Below, piece after piece: positions 35,257 through 43,755 of a stretch of DNA of 64,000 nucleotides (positions are counted from its first letter, which is position 1; the number at the start of each line of letters is the position of its first letter). The notes under the pieces were generated by a model, which was given only the letters and a program-made list of their open reading frames with translations, searched no databases and had not been told where the DNA came from. Source of the stretch: [Scytonema hofmanni] UTEX 2349 (GTDB lineage Bacteria; Cyanobacteriota; Cyanobacteriia; Cyanobacteriales; Nostocaceae); the NCBI RefSeq assembly GCF_000582685.1, contig NZ_KK073768.1:2772883-2836882 (forward strand). The letters run 5' to 3'. The position numbers and the translations under genes are program-made.

Positions 35257-38200
35257 ATGCCAAAATTTAGAAAATTTAGAGTGAGTAATTCAGGAATGGA
35301 TAAACAGCAAATAAAAGCCTATTTCAGCTTCTTAGTTAAAATATTAAATACAATCTCGGTCAATTGGGGCAACTCGCAAGAATTATACTTGCTGCTCCTA
35401 AATAACTTAGAAAAACTAGATGATAATTTTACTCAAGTACTACAAATTTGGGCGACAGATGAACTGTCTAAAGTCGAACCATCAAGGGCAAAAGAGATTG
35501 CATTAGTGATCTCCGAGTTCAGCATACTAATCCAGTCTTTTCCATTTGGCAGCAGAGCAAGCAATTTAGAGATTGCCCTCACAGGCAACAAGATGGCACT
35601 AACTATTTTCACAAGAGAAGCTTCCTCACAGCAGTGGCATATAGAACAATGGGCTGTGTTGCAAACTAACCTTGCTAATGTTTACTGCGATAGAATTAAA
35701 GGAAACCGAGCGGAAAATTTAGAGGCTGCTATCGAGGCTTACCAATTAGCCTTAAAAGTCTTTACACAGGAATCATTTCCAGAAGAGTGGGCAACAATAA
35801 TAAATAATCTTGGTACTGCTTACAATGAGCGGATACTGGGTAATAGAGCAGAAAATTTGGAAGTAGCGATCAATTCCTATACATTGGCATTAAAAGTCCG
35901 GACTAGAGAGGCATTTCCTGAAAAATGGGCTAGTACTCAAGATAATTTGGGTAGTGCCTACGATCAACGCATTAAGCGAGACCGAGCCGAGAATCTAGAA
36001 GCAGCTATCGAAGCTTATAAATTGGCTTTACAAGTTCGCACCTTGGAAGAATTACCCCAAGAATGGGCTAAAACTCACTTTAATTTAAGTAGTACATATG
36101 TTGCTCGTATTAAAGGAGACCGAGCCGAGAATCTAGAAGCAGCTATTAAGGCTTGTGAAGTAGCTTTACAAGTATATACACAGCAAAATTCACCAGAATT
36201 TTGGGCTAAAACTCAAAAAAGTCTCGCTATTGCCTATCGTCAAAGGGTGCATGGAAACCGGACAAATAATTTGCAAGCGGCTATGAATAGTTACAAGTCA
36301 GCCTTGCAAGTCTTTACACGGGAAGCGTTTCCAGCCGATTGGGCTACACTCCAATATAACTTGGGTAATCTCTACAGTGACTCAAATCAAAAGAATCATA
36401 CACAAGATTTGAGAGCAGCAATTCAGGCTTATAATTTAGCTTTGCAAATATTTACAAGGGAAGCATTTCCAGCAGATTGGGCAATGACCCAATCTAGTTT
36501 GGGTACTACTTATATTCTACAAGGAAAAATAGATGAAGCTATTGAGTGTTTACAATTAGCTTTAGAAATTTATACCCCTACTTCTCTTCCTCAAGAATGT
36601 TTGAGATGTTCAAGAAAATTGGGAAACATAGCTTTTGCTATTACATTATGGAATGAAGCTATAAAAGGCTACAATAACGCTATTGATGCTGTTGAACAAA
36701 TCCGTACTTGGGCAACTTCTGAATCACGTCGTCAGGAAATCCTAGAAGAATCCATCGGCATTTACGAAAGCATGGTGCAAGCTTGCATCAATGCTGGACA
36801 AATAGAAAAAGCTTTTGAATACTCCGAGCGATCGCGTTCCAAACGCCTGGTAGACTTAATGGCAAGCTACAACCTCTCTCAAGGCGAAGAAATCCCCCCA
36901 AAAGTTCAAGAATTATTGCAGCAGTATGAAGAACTGCAACGACAAATTGACCAAGAACGCCAAAGCCATAAATCTGAAAATAATCGCAGTGAAACACGCG
37001 CTGCATTCCAAGCTTATAATGAAGCGATCGCATCTTTAGAAACCCAAAAACAACAAGTTTGGGAAAATCTCAGACGCGAAGATCCCGTACTAGCTGGCGA
37101 AATTCAAGTTAACCCCCTCAGCTTGTCAGAAATTCAAAAGCTAATTGACCAACCCAATACAGCTATCCTCAGTTTGTACACTACCAACAGCGACACCCAT
37201 ATTTTTGTCGTGCAGAAAAACCAAATTACTCTCCACACCTGCACAGGACAAGGCTTAAATACGTTGCAAGGCTGGATTAACCAAAATTGGTTATTGCCTT
37301 ATATGAATGATTCCCAAAAATGGGAAACTCAAATTAACAGTATTCTCTGTGAACTAGCTGAACGCCTACAAATACCTGAACTCATATCTCAACATCTTCA
37401 AGGAATAGAAGAATTAATCTTAGTACCTCACCTGTTACTGCATCAGATTCCCTTCGCTGCTTTGCCTACAGGAGAATATCAGGAATATTTAGGAGATAAA
37501 TTTCTGATTCGTTACACCCCAAGCTGCCAAATTTTAGAATTTTGTCAACAACGCGATATTGTAGGGACATTTAATGAAATATCTCTGCAATATGGAACTG
37601 TGGAAGATGCCGAAGATAACCTTCCCTGTGCAAGATTTGAAGGCGAACAACTCGCCAAAATGTACAACATTCCACCAGAAAACAGATTAATTGGTAGCAG
37701 TCAAGCCACCTCTAATAACTATCGACAGTTAGCACAACAAGTTCAAGTACTTCATTCCTGCCACCATGCCCAATCTCGCCTCGATAATCCTTTAGAATCA
37801 CAGTTAAAATTAGCTGATGGTAGTATCACCTTGGGGCAATTGATGACACCAAGTTGGCGTTTGCCTCAACTTGTAGAAGTGTTTCTGTCTTGCTGCGAAA
37901 CTAATTTAGGTACTCCTTCCCTAACTGACGATATTCTTACTCTTTCAACAGGCTTTTTGTGTGCTGGTGCTAGAAGTGTAGTTAGTACCCTGTGGTCAGT
38001 AAATGATTTAGCTACAGCATTATTTTCCATTTTCTACTACCAACAGCGACAAGAAGGTAAAAACCGTCCTGAAGCATTGCAGCAATCCCAAATTCAGCTA
38101 CGGGAATTCACAAAAGTAGACCTAAATAAAATATTCCAGGAACTAGAATCAAAGGAAAAAGAACTGATAGGAAATAGAAAAAAATACCCTTCAGGTTCTA

Positions 38201-38343
38201 TCAAACATGAACAATGGAAGCGTGAATATAATATGTATACAAAATTAAACAGACGAATTAAAGAAATCGAAAACTCTACTCAGCAATTTCCATTTTCAGA
38301 ACCTCATTACTGGGCTGCTTTTATTTGCCACGGTTTACGGTGA
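35257..38343 (+). CDS. TPR-CHAT protein (large)
   Basis: A 1028-residue cytoplasmic-type protein (no signal peptide). Residues about 100-480 are seven or more repeats of 40-42 residues with the core NRAENLEAAIEAY...LALKVFTRE.FPEEWA, a TPR-like array common before cyanobacterial CHAT domains. A coiled coil (about 545-600) precedes the CHAT peptidase domain. Its dyad residues are about H836 in LHSCHHAQ and C880 in FLSCCETNLG; the usual SACE is SCCE here. A KE-rich helical insertion (about 945-1005) interrupts the domain before HYWAAFICHGL. A second conserved ATG lies at residue 14. Confidence 0.87.
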   Translation: MPKFRKFRVSNSGMDKQQIKAYFSFLVKILNTISVNWGNSQELYLLLLNNLEKLDDNFTQVLQIWATDELSKVEPSRAKEIALVISEFSILIQSFPFGSRASNLEIALTGNKMALTIFTREASSQQWHIEQWAVLQTNLANVYCDRIKGNRAENLEAAIEAYQLALKVFTQESFPEEWATIINNLGTAYNERILGNRAENLEVAINSYTLALKVRTREAFPEKWASTQDNLGSAYDQRIKRDRAENLEAAIEAYKLALQVRTLEELPQEWAKTHFNLSSTYVARIKGDRAENLEAAIKACEVALQVYTQQNSPEFWAKTQKSLAIAYRQRVHGNRTNNLQAAMNSYKSALQVFTREAFPADWATLQYNLGNLYSDSNQKNHTQDLRAAIQAYNLALQIFTREAFPADWAMTQSSLGTTYILQGKIDEAIECLQLALEIYTPTSLPQECLRCSRKLGNIAFAITLWNEAIKGYNNAIDAVEQIRTWATSESRRQEILEESIGIYESMVQACINAGQIEKAFEYSERSRSKRLVDLMASYNLSQGEEIPPKVQELLQQYEELQRQIDQERQSHKSENNRSETRAAFQAYNEAIASLETQKQQVWENLRREDPVLAGEIQVNPLSLSEIQKLIDQPNTAILSLYTTNSDTHIFVVQKNQITLHTCTGQGLNTLQGWINQNWLLPYMNDSQKWETQINSILCELAERLQIPELISQHLQGIEELILVPHLLLHQIPFAALPTGEYQEYLGDKFLIRYTPSCQILEFCQQRDIVGTFNEISLQYGTVEDAEDNLPCARFEGEQLAKMYNIPPENRLIGSSQATSNNYRQLAQQVQVLHSCHHAQSRLDNPLESQLKLADGSITLGQLMTPSWRLPQLVEVFLSCCETNLGTPSLTDDILTLSTGFLCAGARSVVSTLWSVNDLATALFSIFYYQQRQEGKNRPEALQQSQIQLREFTKVDLNKIFQELESKEKELIGNRKKYPSGSIKHEQWKREYNMYTKLNRRIKEIENSTQQFPFSEPHYWAAFICHGLR

Positions 38344-38370
38344 TAAAACAGTATTGGGGTAATTACTCGC

Positions 38371-38826
38371 TTACTCATCAACTTGATTCGATTCCGGCAA
38401 AAACTCAGAATTGAGCGCTTGCTCCCAATTGTAAGGGCATATTTCTGGAAAAACTTGCTCACCTAATTGAGTTTCTCGAATTGCCAAAGCTAACCCTAAT
38501 TCATAAGCAGTGAGAAAAACTTCCTCTAAGTAAGCTTTCAAACTAGGGCTATCTGACAAAAGCAGCTTAATTTGAATACGTTGCTCTCGAATTGTACCCA
38601 ACCAACTATTGCTACGTTTATCAGCTTGAAACTGCCATTTTATTAGGTGTCCTAGCAAGATTCCCAGCCGATTTCTGAGTTCTTGCCGTTCTTTTCTGCC
38701 CAAAGTTTCAATTTCTTCAATCAGGTTGATCGTGTCTAATTGATCCCACTGTTGAGTTGTCAGCAAGCTTACCTGCTCTTGAGTCCAACCATAGAAATCT
38801 GTTTTATATAGCTGAGATTTGTACAT
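38371..38826 (-). CDS. DUF29 family protein
   Basis: From the internal ATG (38826) it is about 151 residues, MYKSQLYKTDFYGWTQEQ onward, with DLYxxDFxxWxxxQ-like opening, LIEEIETLGRKERQELRNRL and LLGHLIKWQFQ, the DUF29 signature. The 24 residues upstream (MGFVVVNPIRFFLI...) look like translated spacer, so I use the later start. DUF29 proteins are abundant in filamentous cyanobacteria, often in many copies, and have no established function. It is convergent with the CHAT gene. Confidence 0.85.
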   Translation of the reverse strand: MYKSQLYKTDFYGWTQEQVSLLTTQQWDQLDTINLIEEIETLGRKERQELRNRLGILLGHLIKWQFQADKRSNSWLGTIREQRIQIKLLLSDSPSLKAYLEEVFLTAYELGLALAIRETQLGEQVFPEICPYNWEQALNSEFLPESNQVDE

Positions 38827-38931
38827 CGTTGATAAGGCAAGTTTTTTGCCCGCGCATATCAAAAAAAATCTGATTGGGTTTACCACGACGAAACCCAATC
38901 AAGAATTTAATTAACCAATAACTTTTAACAG

Positions 38932-38953
38932 ACGCGATATATCGCGTCTCTAC
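38932..38953. repeat. Palindrome AGACGCGATATATCGCGTCT
   Basis: A perfect 20-bp palindrome followed by CTAC, a member of the family of palindromes ending GTCTCTAC found at 12286, 18930, 19090 and 53780. It lies between two minus-strand genes. Confidence 0.8.
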
Positions 38954-38976
38954 AACTATTGACTCTTGACCAATAA

Positions 38977-39576
38977 CTAATTCGCTACCTCAGCCAACTC
39001 GATTACGCGCCCTTCATAATCCTTAATCAAAAAATTCAAAGGCTTGCGATTGCGAATCTTGAATTTCAAGCCTCGCGTTTCCACACGCATTAAAATCATA
39101 TCCAGGCAATCACGATCAAAGCAAACGTGGCGTTGCTGACTTTTAACGCCTAAACTAGCTCCAGTAATGACGTGTAGCTGGGTGTTTTTCTTTAATTGAT
39201 ACCAAAGCCCTTCGCTAGCATTATTCATCATTTTGCTGCCGGAAAACGTCGGGCTAGCTGACATGTAAAGCGGATCAATTCCGGCTGCGCCTATACTTTG
39301 CTCGTAGTTGTAGTAGTAGTGCAAAGGTACTTCTGCTGCTGGCAAATCTAGCAGCCCTTGATACAACTGGCGGGCAATCTCCAAATCTGACACCATAACG
39401 GTGTGTACTTTTGGCGCACTGGTAAGGAACATCCACATAGCACCGGCGTAGGCTGCTAGCAGCATCACCATAATGCCTTGGGTAGACAATAAGCTATCTA
39501 ACGGCAACGAAGGCAAGAAAGAGCCTAAAGTAAAAGGTTGAATCAACAACGGTGTCACACTAACTGCTATAACCAT
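38977..39576 (-). CDS. Membrane-associated VOC (glyoxalase-like) domain protein
   Basis: A 199-residue protein. It has two N-terminal hydrophobic stretches (about residues 3-20 and 33-52), then a vicinal-oxygen-chelate fold (residues about 57-199): KVHTVMVSDLEIARQLYQGLLDLP opening, central HVCFDRDCLDMILMRVETRGLKF, and closing FLIKDYEGRVIELAE. The usual VOC metal ligands are partly visible (H58 and E194). The reaction is not assignable. The N-terminal anchor is unusual for VOC enzymes. Confidence 0.75.
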   Translation of the reverse strand: MVIAVSVTPLLIQPFTLGSFLPSLPLDSLLSTQGIMVMLLAAYAGAMWMFLTSAPKVHTVMVSDLEIARQLYQGLLDLPAAEVPLHYYYNYEQSIGAAGIDPLYMSASPTFSGSKMMNNASEGLWYQLKKNTQLHVITGASLGVKSQQRHVCFDRDCLDMILMRVETRGLKFKIRNRKPLNFLIKDYEGRVIELAEVAN

Positions 39577-39819
39577 GAACGCATCTAGGATTTTATAGAG
39601 GAATCGCTTTTATTATTCAAGGGTACAGACTAAAATAAAGTCCGTATTTATAGTGTATCAATAACAAAGTAGTCTAGATGTTACTCACGCACCAGACCAA
39701 AATCAAGACCCGATCGCCATTAGCTCATAGGATACTTGATGAACAATTTAAGTGTAGACCAGGAAATATTCATTTCTAATAACATTCATCCATTCTAACA
39801 ACATACATTTATTTCGATT

Positions 39820-40449
39820 GTGCAAATACCACATTTTCCCGAAGCTAATCACCCTCTAGTTAAATCGCTGTTTCATTACGGCGATCAGGAACTTTTGGAT
39901 TTATTTCAGTCTCATCCGGAAGCTGGAAAATATTTTACGGCGATGTTTTGCCGTTATAGCCCGATAGTATACACGTTAATCCGCCATTCAGCGCGATCGC
40001 CTGTGCAAGCAGATTATCTGTTTGCTCTCACTTGGCGACACATATATTACGAACTCGGTGGACTTGATTTAAGCAACGATGAATCTAGTAAAGAAACTTT
40101 AACTTTGCAAAATTGGCTGATCAATATGACGGCTTTCTGTATCAACGATCTCGAATTACCACCCACAGAAGCAATTCATTATTCTCTGCAAGCAACTTCA
40201 CCACCACTTTGGTGTTATATCGAACAAGCTTTGGAACAAATGCCTCCAGTTTTGCGATTGATGGTTTTAATGGCTCAAACCTTTCACTGGAGCGAAACTC
40301 GCATTGCTGCTTATCTGCAAGCTGAAGGTGAAGCGATCGCTCCATTAGATGTAGCCAATTTTCTCCAGGAAGGCTATCTTATGTTAGAGGACAAATTGCC
40401 TGGGGATGTCCGCGCTATCTACTTAGGTGAAGATTTACCGCAATCATAA
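39820..40449 (+). CDS. Sigma-70-like (ECF-type) protein
   Basis: A 209-residue protein starting at GTG. Residues about 28-72 (DLFQSHPEAGKYFTAMFCRYSPIVYTLIRHSARSPVQADYLFALTWRHIYYEL) resemble sigma region 2. Residues about 135-185 (LEQMPPVLRLMVLMAQTFHWSETRIAAYLQAEG) resemble region 4 with its HTH. It is thus a divergent ECF-like sigma factor, possibly with weak promoter recognition. The stop overlaps the leader of the next gene, a secreted TPR protein, which may be a target (inference). Confidence 0.68.
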   Translation: MQIPHFPEANHPLVKSLFHYGDQELLDLFQSHPEAGKYFTAMFCRYSPIVYTLIRHSARSPVQADYLFALTWRHIYYELGGLDLSNDESSKETLTLQNWLINMTAFCINDLELPPTEAIHYSLQATSPPLWCYIEQALEQMPPVLRLMVLMAQTFHWSETRIAAYLQAEGEAIAPLDVANFLQEGYLMLEDKLPGDVRAIYLGEDLPQS

Positions 40450-40520
40450 CTTAAGTATTAACTCTTATAATGTCTGTTTTGAAACTAACACCAATCTCGC
40501 TAAGAATTATTTTCTTCTAA

Positions 40521-40543
40521 ACCGTAAAATTACGGTTATTTTT
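40521..40543 (+). terminator. Intrinsic terminator directly before the TPR gene start
   Basis: ACCGTAA-AA-TTACGGT forms a tight hairpin followed by TATTTTT, and the ATG at 40544 follows at once. It probably ends transcription of the sigma-like gene. It could also act as an attenuator for the TPR gene, whose start lacks any Shine-Dalgarno sequence. Confidence 0.6.
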
Positions 40544-41623
40544 ATGAAGCAAAAGCATTTATTTGTAAGTAAATTTTCTGGAAAGTTATTGCCAAAAGTT
40601 CAATTTTATGCTGTCTCGTATTTACTGTTTGCAGCTTTGCTAAATCCAATGGCAGCAGGTGCGGTAGATATTACCCAACAACTCCACCGCCCTTTAAACC
40701 ATTCAGCAGTGCGAGAATCAAGAGACGAGGCTGATATGTTGGTGCGTCAAGGTGAACAACAAGAACAAAAAGGAAAATCGGATAAAGCAATTGAGTCTTG
40801 GTTACAAGCACTGGATATTTATCATTTGATTGGCGACTTAAAGGCGCAAGGTTTAGTTTACGATTTAATTGGTAAAGGTTATGTAAATCTGGGTCGATTA
40901 AAAGAAGCTGAAGATCCAATGCGTCGGAGGTTAGCGATCGCTCGTGATACTCAAGATTTTCAAGGACAGATTTTTGGGCTAAATAACATTGGCACATTAC
41001 TACTGCAAAAAGGAGAATTCACAGCAGCGGCTGAAACCTTTACAGAAGCAGCAACAATAGCCAGTGATGTCAAAAATATTGAAGGACAAGGACTATCTTT
41101 AAGTAACTTGGGTTTAGCGACAGTGAGGCTAGGAGATTATAACAAAGCAATAAAGCTTTTGGAAACAGCTTTGATTTTCCGCCGTCGAACACCAGATGCG
41201 ATCGCCGAAGCGAATAGCTTGAATAATTTAGGCGATGCTTACCTAGCCGCCGGCAATTATCAAGATACCATTGGTACATATGGGTCAGCATTGCGAATTG
41301 CCAAAGTTACACGCGATCGCACCAACGAATTACGCGCAATTGACGGTTTGGTTACAGCTCACCGTTCTGTAGGAAGATATGAACGCGCTTTCGACTTACT
41401 AGAACAGCGTTTAACACTGGCTACAGAATCAGAAAATTTAGGCGAGAAATTAAAATCTTTTGAGTCTTATGCTTTATTGTACGAGCAACTAGGTAATTAT
41501 CCCACCGCTCGCAATTTTTATGAAAGAGCAATCATACTAGCGCGGACACTAGAAGATAGCAAGCGGGAAGTTCTATTGCTTGATAGACTGACGCAAATGC
41601 TAAAACAAGCAAAACATCGATAG
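40544..41623 (+). CDS. Secreted TPR-repeat protein
   Basis: A 359-residue protein from ATG 40544 (MKQKHLFVSKFSGKLL). The frame is open upstream, but that part (MKIYRNHNL...) has no conserved look and spans a terminator. A signal peptide ends about AAGAVD. Residues 75-355 are seven or so TPR units (QGLVYDLIGKGYVNLGRLKEAEDPMRRRL; LSNLGLATVRLGDYNKAIKLLETAL), a binding surface for protein partners. No catalytic domain is present. It is likely periplasmic. Confidence 0.78.
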   Translation: MKQKHLFVSKFSGKLLPKVQFYAVSYLLFAALLNPMAAGAVDITQQLHRPLNHSAVRESRDEADMLVRQGEQQEQKGKSDKAIESWLQALDIYHLIGDLKAQGLVYDLIGKGYVNLGRLKEAEDPMRRRLAIARDTQDFQGQIFGLNNIGTLLLQKGEFTAAAETFTEAATIASDVKNIEGQGLSLSNLGLATVRLGDYNKAIKLLETALIFRRRTPDAIAEANSLNNLGDAYLAAGNYQDTIGTYGSALRIAKVTRDRTNELRAIDGLVTAHRSVGRYERAFDLLEQRLTLATESENLGEKLKSFESYALLYEQLGNYPTARNFYERAIILARTLEDSKREVLLLDRLTQMLKQAKHR

Positions 41624-41660
41624 CACTTATTGCCCGACGACTAAAGTCGCGGCTAAACAA

Positions 41661-41688
41661 ACGCTCGTCCGCAGAAGCGGACGAGCGT
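41661..41688. terminator. Bidirectional hairpin between convergent genes
   Basis: ACGCTCGTCCGC (41661-41672) pairs perfectly with GCGGACGAGCGT (41677-41688), with AGAA as loop. It is placed between the stops of the TPR gene (plus) and xisI (minus). Upstream CCCGACGACTAAAGTCGCGG (41634-41653) is another REP-like palindrome. Confidence 0.7.
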
Positions 41689-41713
41689 GTTCACAAGCCT
41701 ACGGTGGATCGGA

Positions 41714-42049
41714 TTACGCTACGCCATAATCTGTATACTGACGCTTGTATGGAGCTTGTAAACCCAAGACAATATCCTCTGGTGGTACTCCCATCATCAC
41801 TAATTCCTCTGCTGGATTGCGATCGGTTAAATTCTGTTGCAGCCAGATTTTGCCATCTTTAATATCAAAATGTATCACGCATCGATAAATACGATTAAAT
41901 CCTTGCCAACCGACATTCATCCATTGATAATGATTGCGTTCTGTGTCTAAAATCAGTTGGACTTCGACATCGTTATCTGAGACATCATCACTGGCATAGT
42001 TTGTCAACAGTGTTTTAACATACTCTTGATATTTTGCTAGTTTATCCAC
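41714..42049 (-). CDS. xisI: XisI-family protein (fdxN element excision controlling factor)
   Basis: A 111-residue protein of normal XisI length: MDKLAKYQEYVKTLLTNYA, YQWMNVGWQGFNRIYRCVIHFDIKDGKIWLQQN, ending GVPPEDIVLGLQAPYKRQYTDYGVA, all family-typical. In Anabaena, XisI with XisH and the XisF recombinase controls excision of the fdxN element. Many xisHI pairs exist without any element nearby and work in some other way. No recombinase is visible here. It overlaps xisH by 13 bp, indicating translational coupling. Confidence 0.92.
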   Translation of the reverse strand: MDKLAKYQEYVKTLLTNYASDDVSDNDVEVQLILDTERNHYQWMNVGWQGFNRIYRCVIHFDIKDGKIWLQQNLTDRNPAEELVMMGVPPEDIVLGLQAPYKRQYTDYGVA

Positions 42050-42453
42050 TGTACAATCACCTCATCGACTGGATTGTAAACAATTAATAGCACCTGATAT
42101 TGTTTTATCGCAGTTTTAGTAAACTCCAGTTGAAAAAATGTTTTGTACGTATCCAATGGAACTGCTAAGTATAATACTCGCTCCGGTTCATATCCTGCTA
42201 ATGCTAGACGGTAACTAAGGAATTGTCCCAAAGCGGAGTAAAAATCTGTAATGGCAGAGGGGTTTAAAAAGCTTTTGATTTCAATTGCTATTTTTTCATT
42301 TCCTTTTTCTGCGGCAATTATTTTTTCTGCACCTAAATCAATTTGGAAATTGACTTCCCCAAATTTAAACTTTAATGGATCGTTGGTAATTATCCATTGT
42401 TCTTTTTGCAAAGCTTTTTTAACTGATTCATGAAAAATATCTTTTGCAGACAC
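42037..42453 (-). CDS. xisH: XisH-family protein
   Basis: From the GTG at 42453 this gives 138 residues (SAKDIFHESVKKALQKEQWIITNDPL), the usual XisH length. The longer upstream frame is hydrophobic spacer and not conserved. It contains a PD-(D/E)xK-like core: FQIDLGAEKIIAAEKGNEKIAIEIKSF with D and ExK residues, so XisH is probably an endonuclease-fold protein (known for the family as a fold prediction). It is the first gene of the xisHI pair and divergent from the sigma-InsA fusion gene. Confidence 0.9.
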   Translation of the reverse strand: MSAKDIFHESVKKALQKEQWIITNDPLKFKFGEVNFQIDLGAEKIIAAEKGNEKIAIEIKSFLNPSAITDFYSALGQFLSYRLALAGYEPERVLYLAVPLDTYKTFFQLEFTKTAIKQYQVLLIVYNPVDEVIVQWIN

Positions 42454-42637
42454 AGTTAGAAAAAATATTATTTTTAGATTTGATATTCTCCATATTAGAG
42501 CCCAGGAGCTTAATTTATGGGTCAATTTATGCAAAAGTCTAGTTAGAAGTGCATAAATTAATTTTGCTGGCACCCATATAAAAAAAGGAGGCAAGTAAGT
42601 GCTAATCACATAAAGCGTTGCTTGCAACAGAACCGCC

Positions 42638-43618
42638 ATGCAAGCATCACCATCAGATCAAAAGTTTCTGTTAAAAAGCTTATCTCAAAGAGATTACACT
42701 GCTTTTTGGCAAATATGGATGCCATACCAAGATTATCTTTATCATTGCTGTTTAACTTGGATGGATGGAAATGTTACAGATGCCCAAGATGCCCTCTCTC
42801 AAGCGACTCTCAAAGCCTGGGATAAATTACCCCACCATGCTGACAAAATCACTAATCTTAAAGCTTGGCTGACACGCTTTACTCATAATGTTTGTATGGA
42901 CATACACCGAGAGCATGGCAGAAGGACAATAGGGATAGATAATTTTGAAGAAATAGCTGGGCAAGTAGAAGTTGTAACGTTTCCAGTTGAGTCATCTGAA
43001 TCAGCCATTCTCGACAGTGAGATAGAAATAACCATCCGCTGTGCTATTAAGGCACTGCCTTCCCGACTGCGATCGCCTTTTATTATGCGTTTTGAGCAAG
43101 ATATGTCTTACCTAGATATTGCCCAAAAACTCGGTATTTCCATAGATAACGTCTATAAAAGGATTTCACAGGCACGATCAATTCTCAAACAGCAGATGAA
43201 CAAGTATCTTTTACAAGAGGATGATTCTGCGTTCTTAGAAATTCCCCTCCCATCAATAAAAAAGAAGAAACCAACAAAGGCGAATTTAAACAAAAAGATA
43301 CAACAAAAGTTGGCGGCAGCTTGGTTAACTCAAGCGGAGGCTAGTGGCGAAGCTTTGCACAATCGAGAGATGCAGTGTCTCTATTGTCTGTCTACGCACA
43401 TATGTAAAAATGGTAACAGAAAAGGGAAGCAAAATTACCTCTGCAAAAAATGCGATCGCCAGTTTATCAATTCCTATTCTTCCAAGCGCTATCCGTCGGA
43501 GGTTCGGGAGCGTTGCCTCAAGCTGTATGCCGATGGGATGGGATATCGAGCGATCGCGCGGGAAACTGGGGTTAGCCACAACACGGTCATCAATTGGGTA
43601 AAACAGGATGTTCCGTGA
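42638..43618 (+). CDS. ECF sigma factor fused to IS1 InsA-like zinc ribbon and HTH
   Basis: A 326-residue protein. Residues about 17-95 are sigma region 2 (FWQIWMPYQDYLY...DALSQATLKAWDKL, then LKAWLTRFTHNVCMDIHR). Residues about 133-190 are region 4 with an HTH (YLDIAQKLGISIDNVYKRISQAR). A basic linker (200-225, KKKKPTK) leads to a zinc ribbon, C247/C250/C269/C272, and an HTH at about 301-322 (MGYRAIARETGVSHNTVINWVK). The last part closely resembles InsA of IS1. No InsB or inverted repeat follows, so it is a fusion, not an intact IS. It could carry a second DNA-recognition module on a sigma factor. Confidence 0.85.
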   Translation: MQASPSDQKFLLKSLSQRDYTAFWQIWMPYQDYLYHCCLTWMDGNVTDAQDALSQATLKAWDKLPHHADKITNLKAWLTRFTHNVCMDIHREHGRRTIGIDNFEEIAGQVEVVTFPVESSESAILDSEIEITIRCAIKALPSRLRSPFIMRFEQDMSYLDIAQKLGISIDNVYKRISQARSILKQQMNKYLLQEDDSAFLEIPLPSIKKKKPTKANLNKKIQQKLAAAWLTQAEASGEALHNREMQCLYCLSTHICKNGNRKGKQNYLCKKCDRQFINSYSSKRYPSEVRERCLKLYADGMGYRAIARETGVSHNTVINWVKQDVP

Positions 43619-43700
43619 TAACCAAAATCATCCCTTGATTGTGCAATATTCTGTCAGTTAAAATTCAGAGAGTGTATCCTTGTAGTAAAAGCCAGCACCT

Positions 43701-43733
43701 ATGCAAGTTACATTTGACTTACCTGGTCAGTAA
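43701..43733 (+). pseudogene. Ten-codon stub of a small gene beside the IsrB element
   Basis: ATG codes MQVTFDLPGQ then TAA. The start resembles short antitoxin-like proteins (for example UPF0175, which often begin MQVT-DLP), but it is too short to assign. The frame ends where the IsrB element left end is thought to start. Confidence 0.3.
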
Positions 43734-43755
43734 CCCTGCTCTGAAGAGACAGGCT

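Noticed and set aside
41714..42453. fdxN-type excision element near xisHI
   Set aside because: No XisF-like recombinase or element borders were seen; xisHI pairs are common without any element.
42037..42639. A 200-residue XisH with a membrane N-terminus
   Set aside because: The first 62 residues are hydrophobic spacer. The GTG at 42453 gives the standard 138-residue family length.
43344..43601. Separate IS1 transposase gene
   Set aside because: The InsA-like sequence is in frame with the sigma factor. No InsB frame or IS1 ends are visible, so it is treated as a fusion domain.
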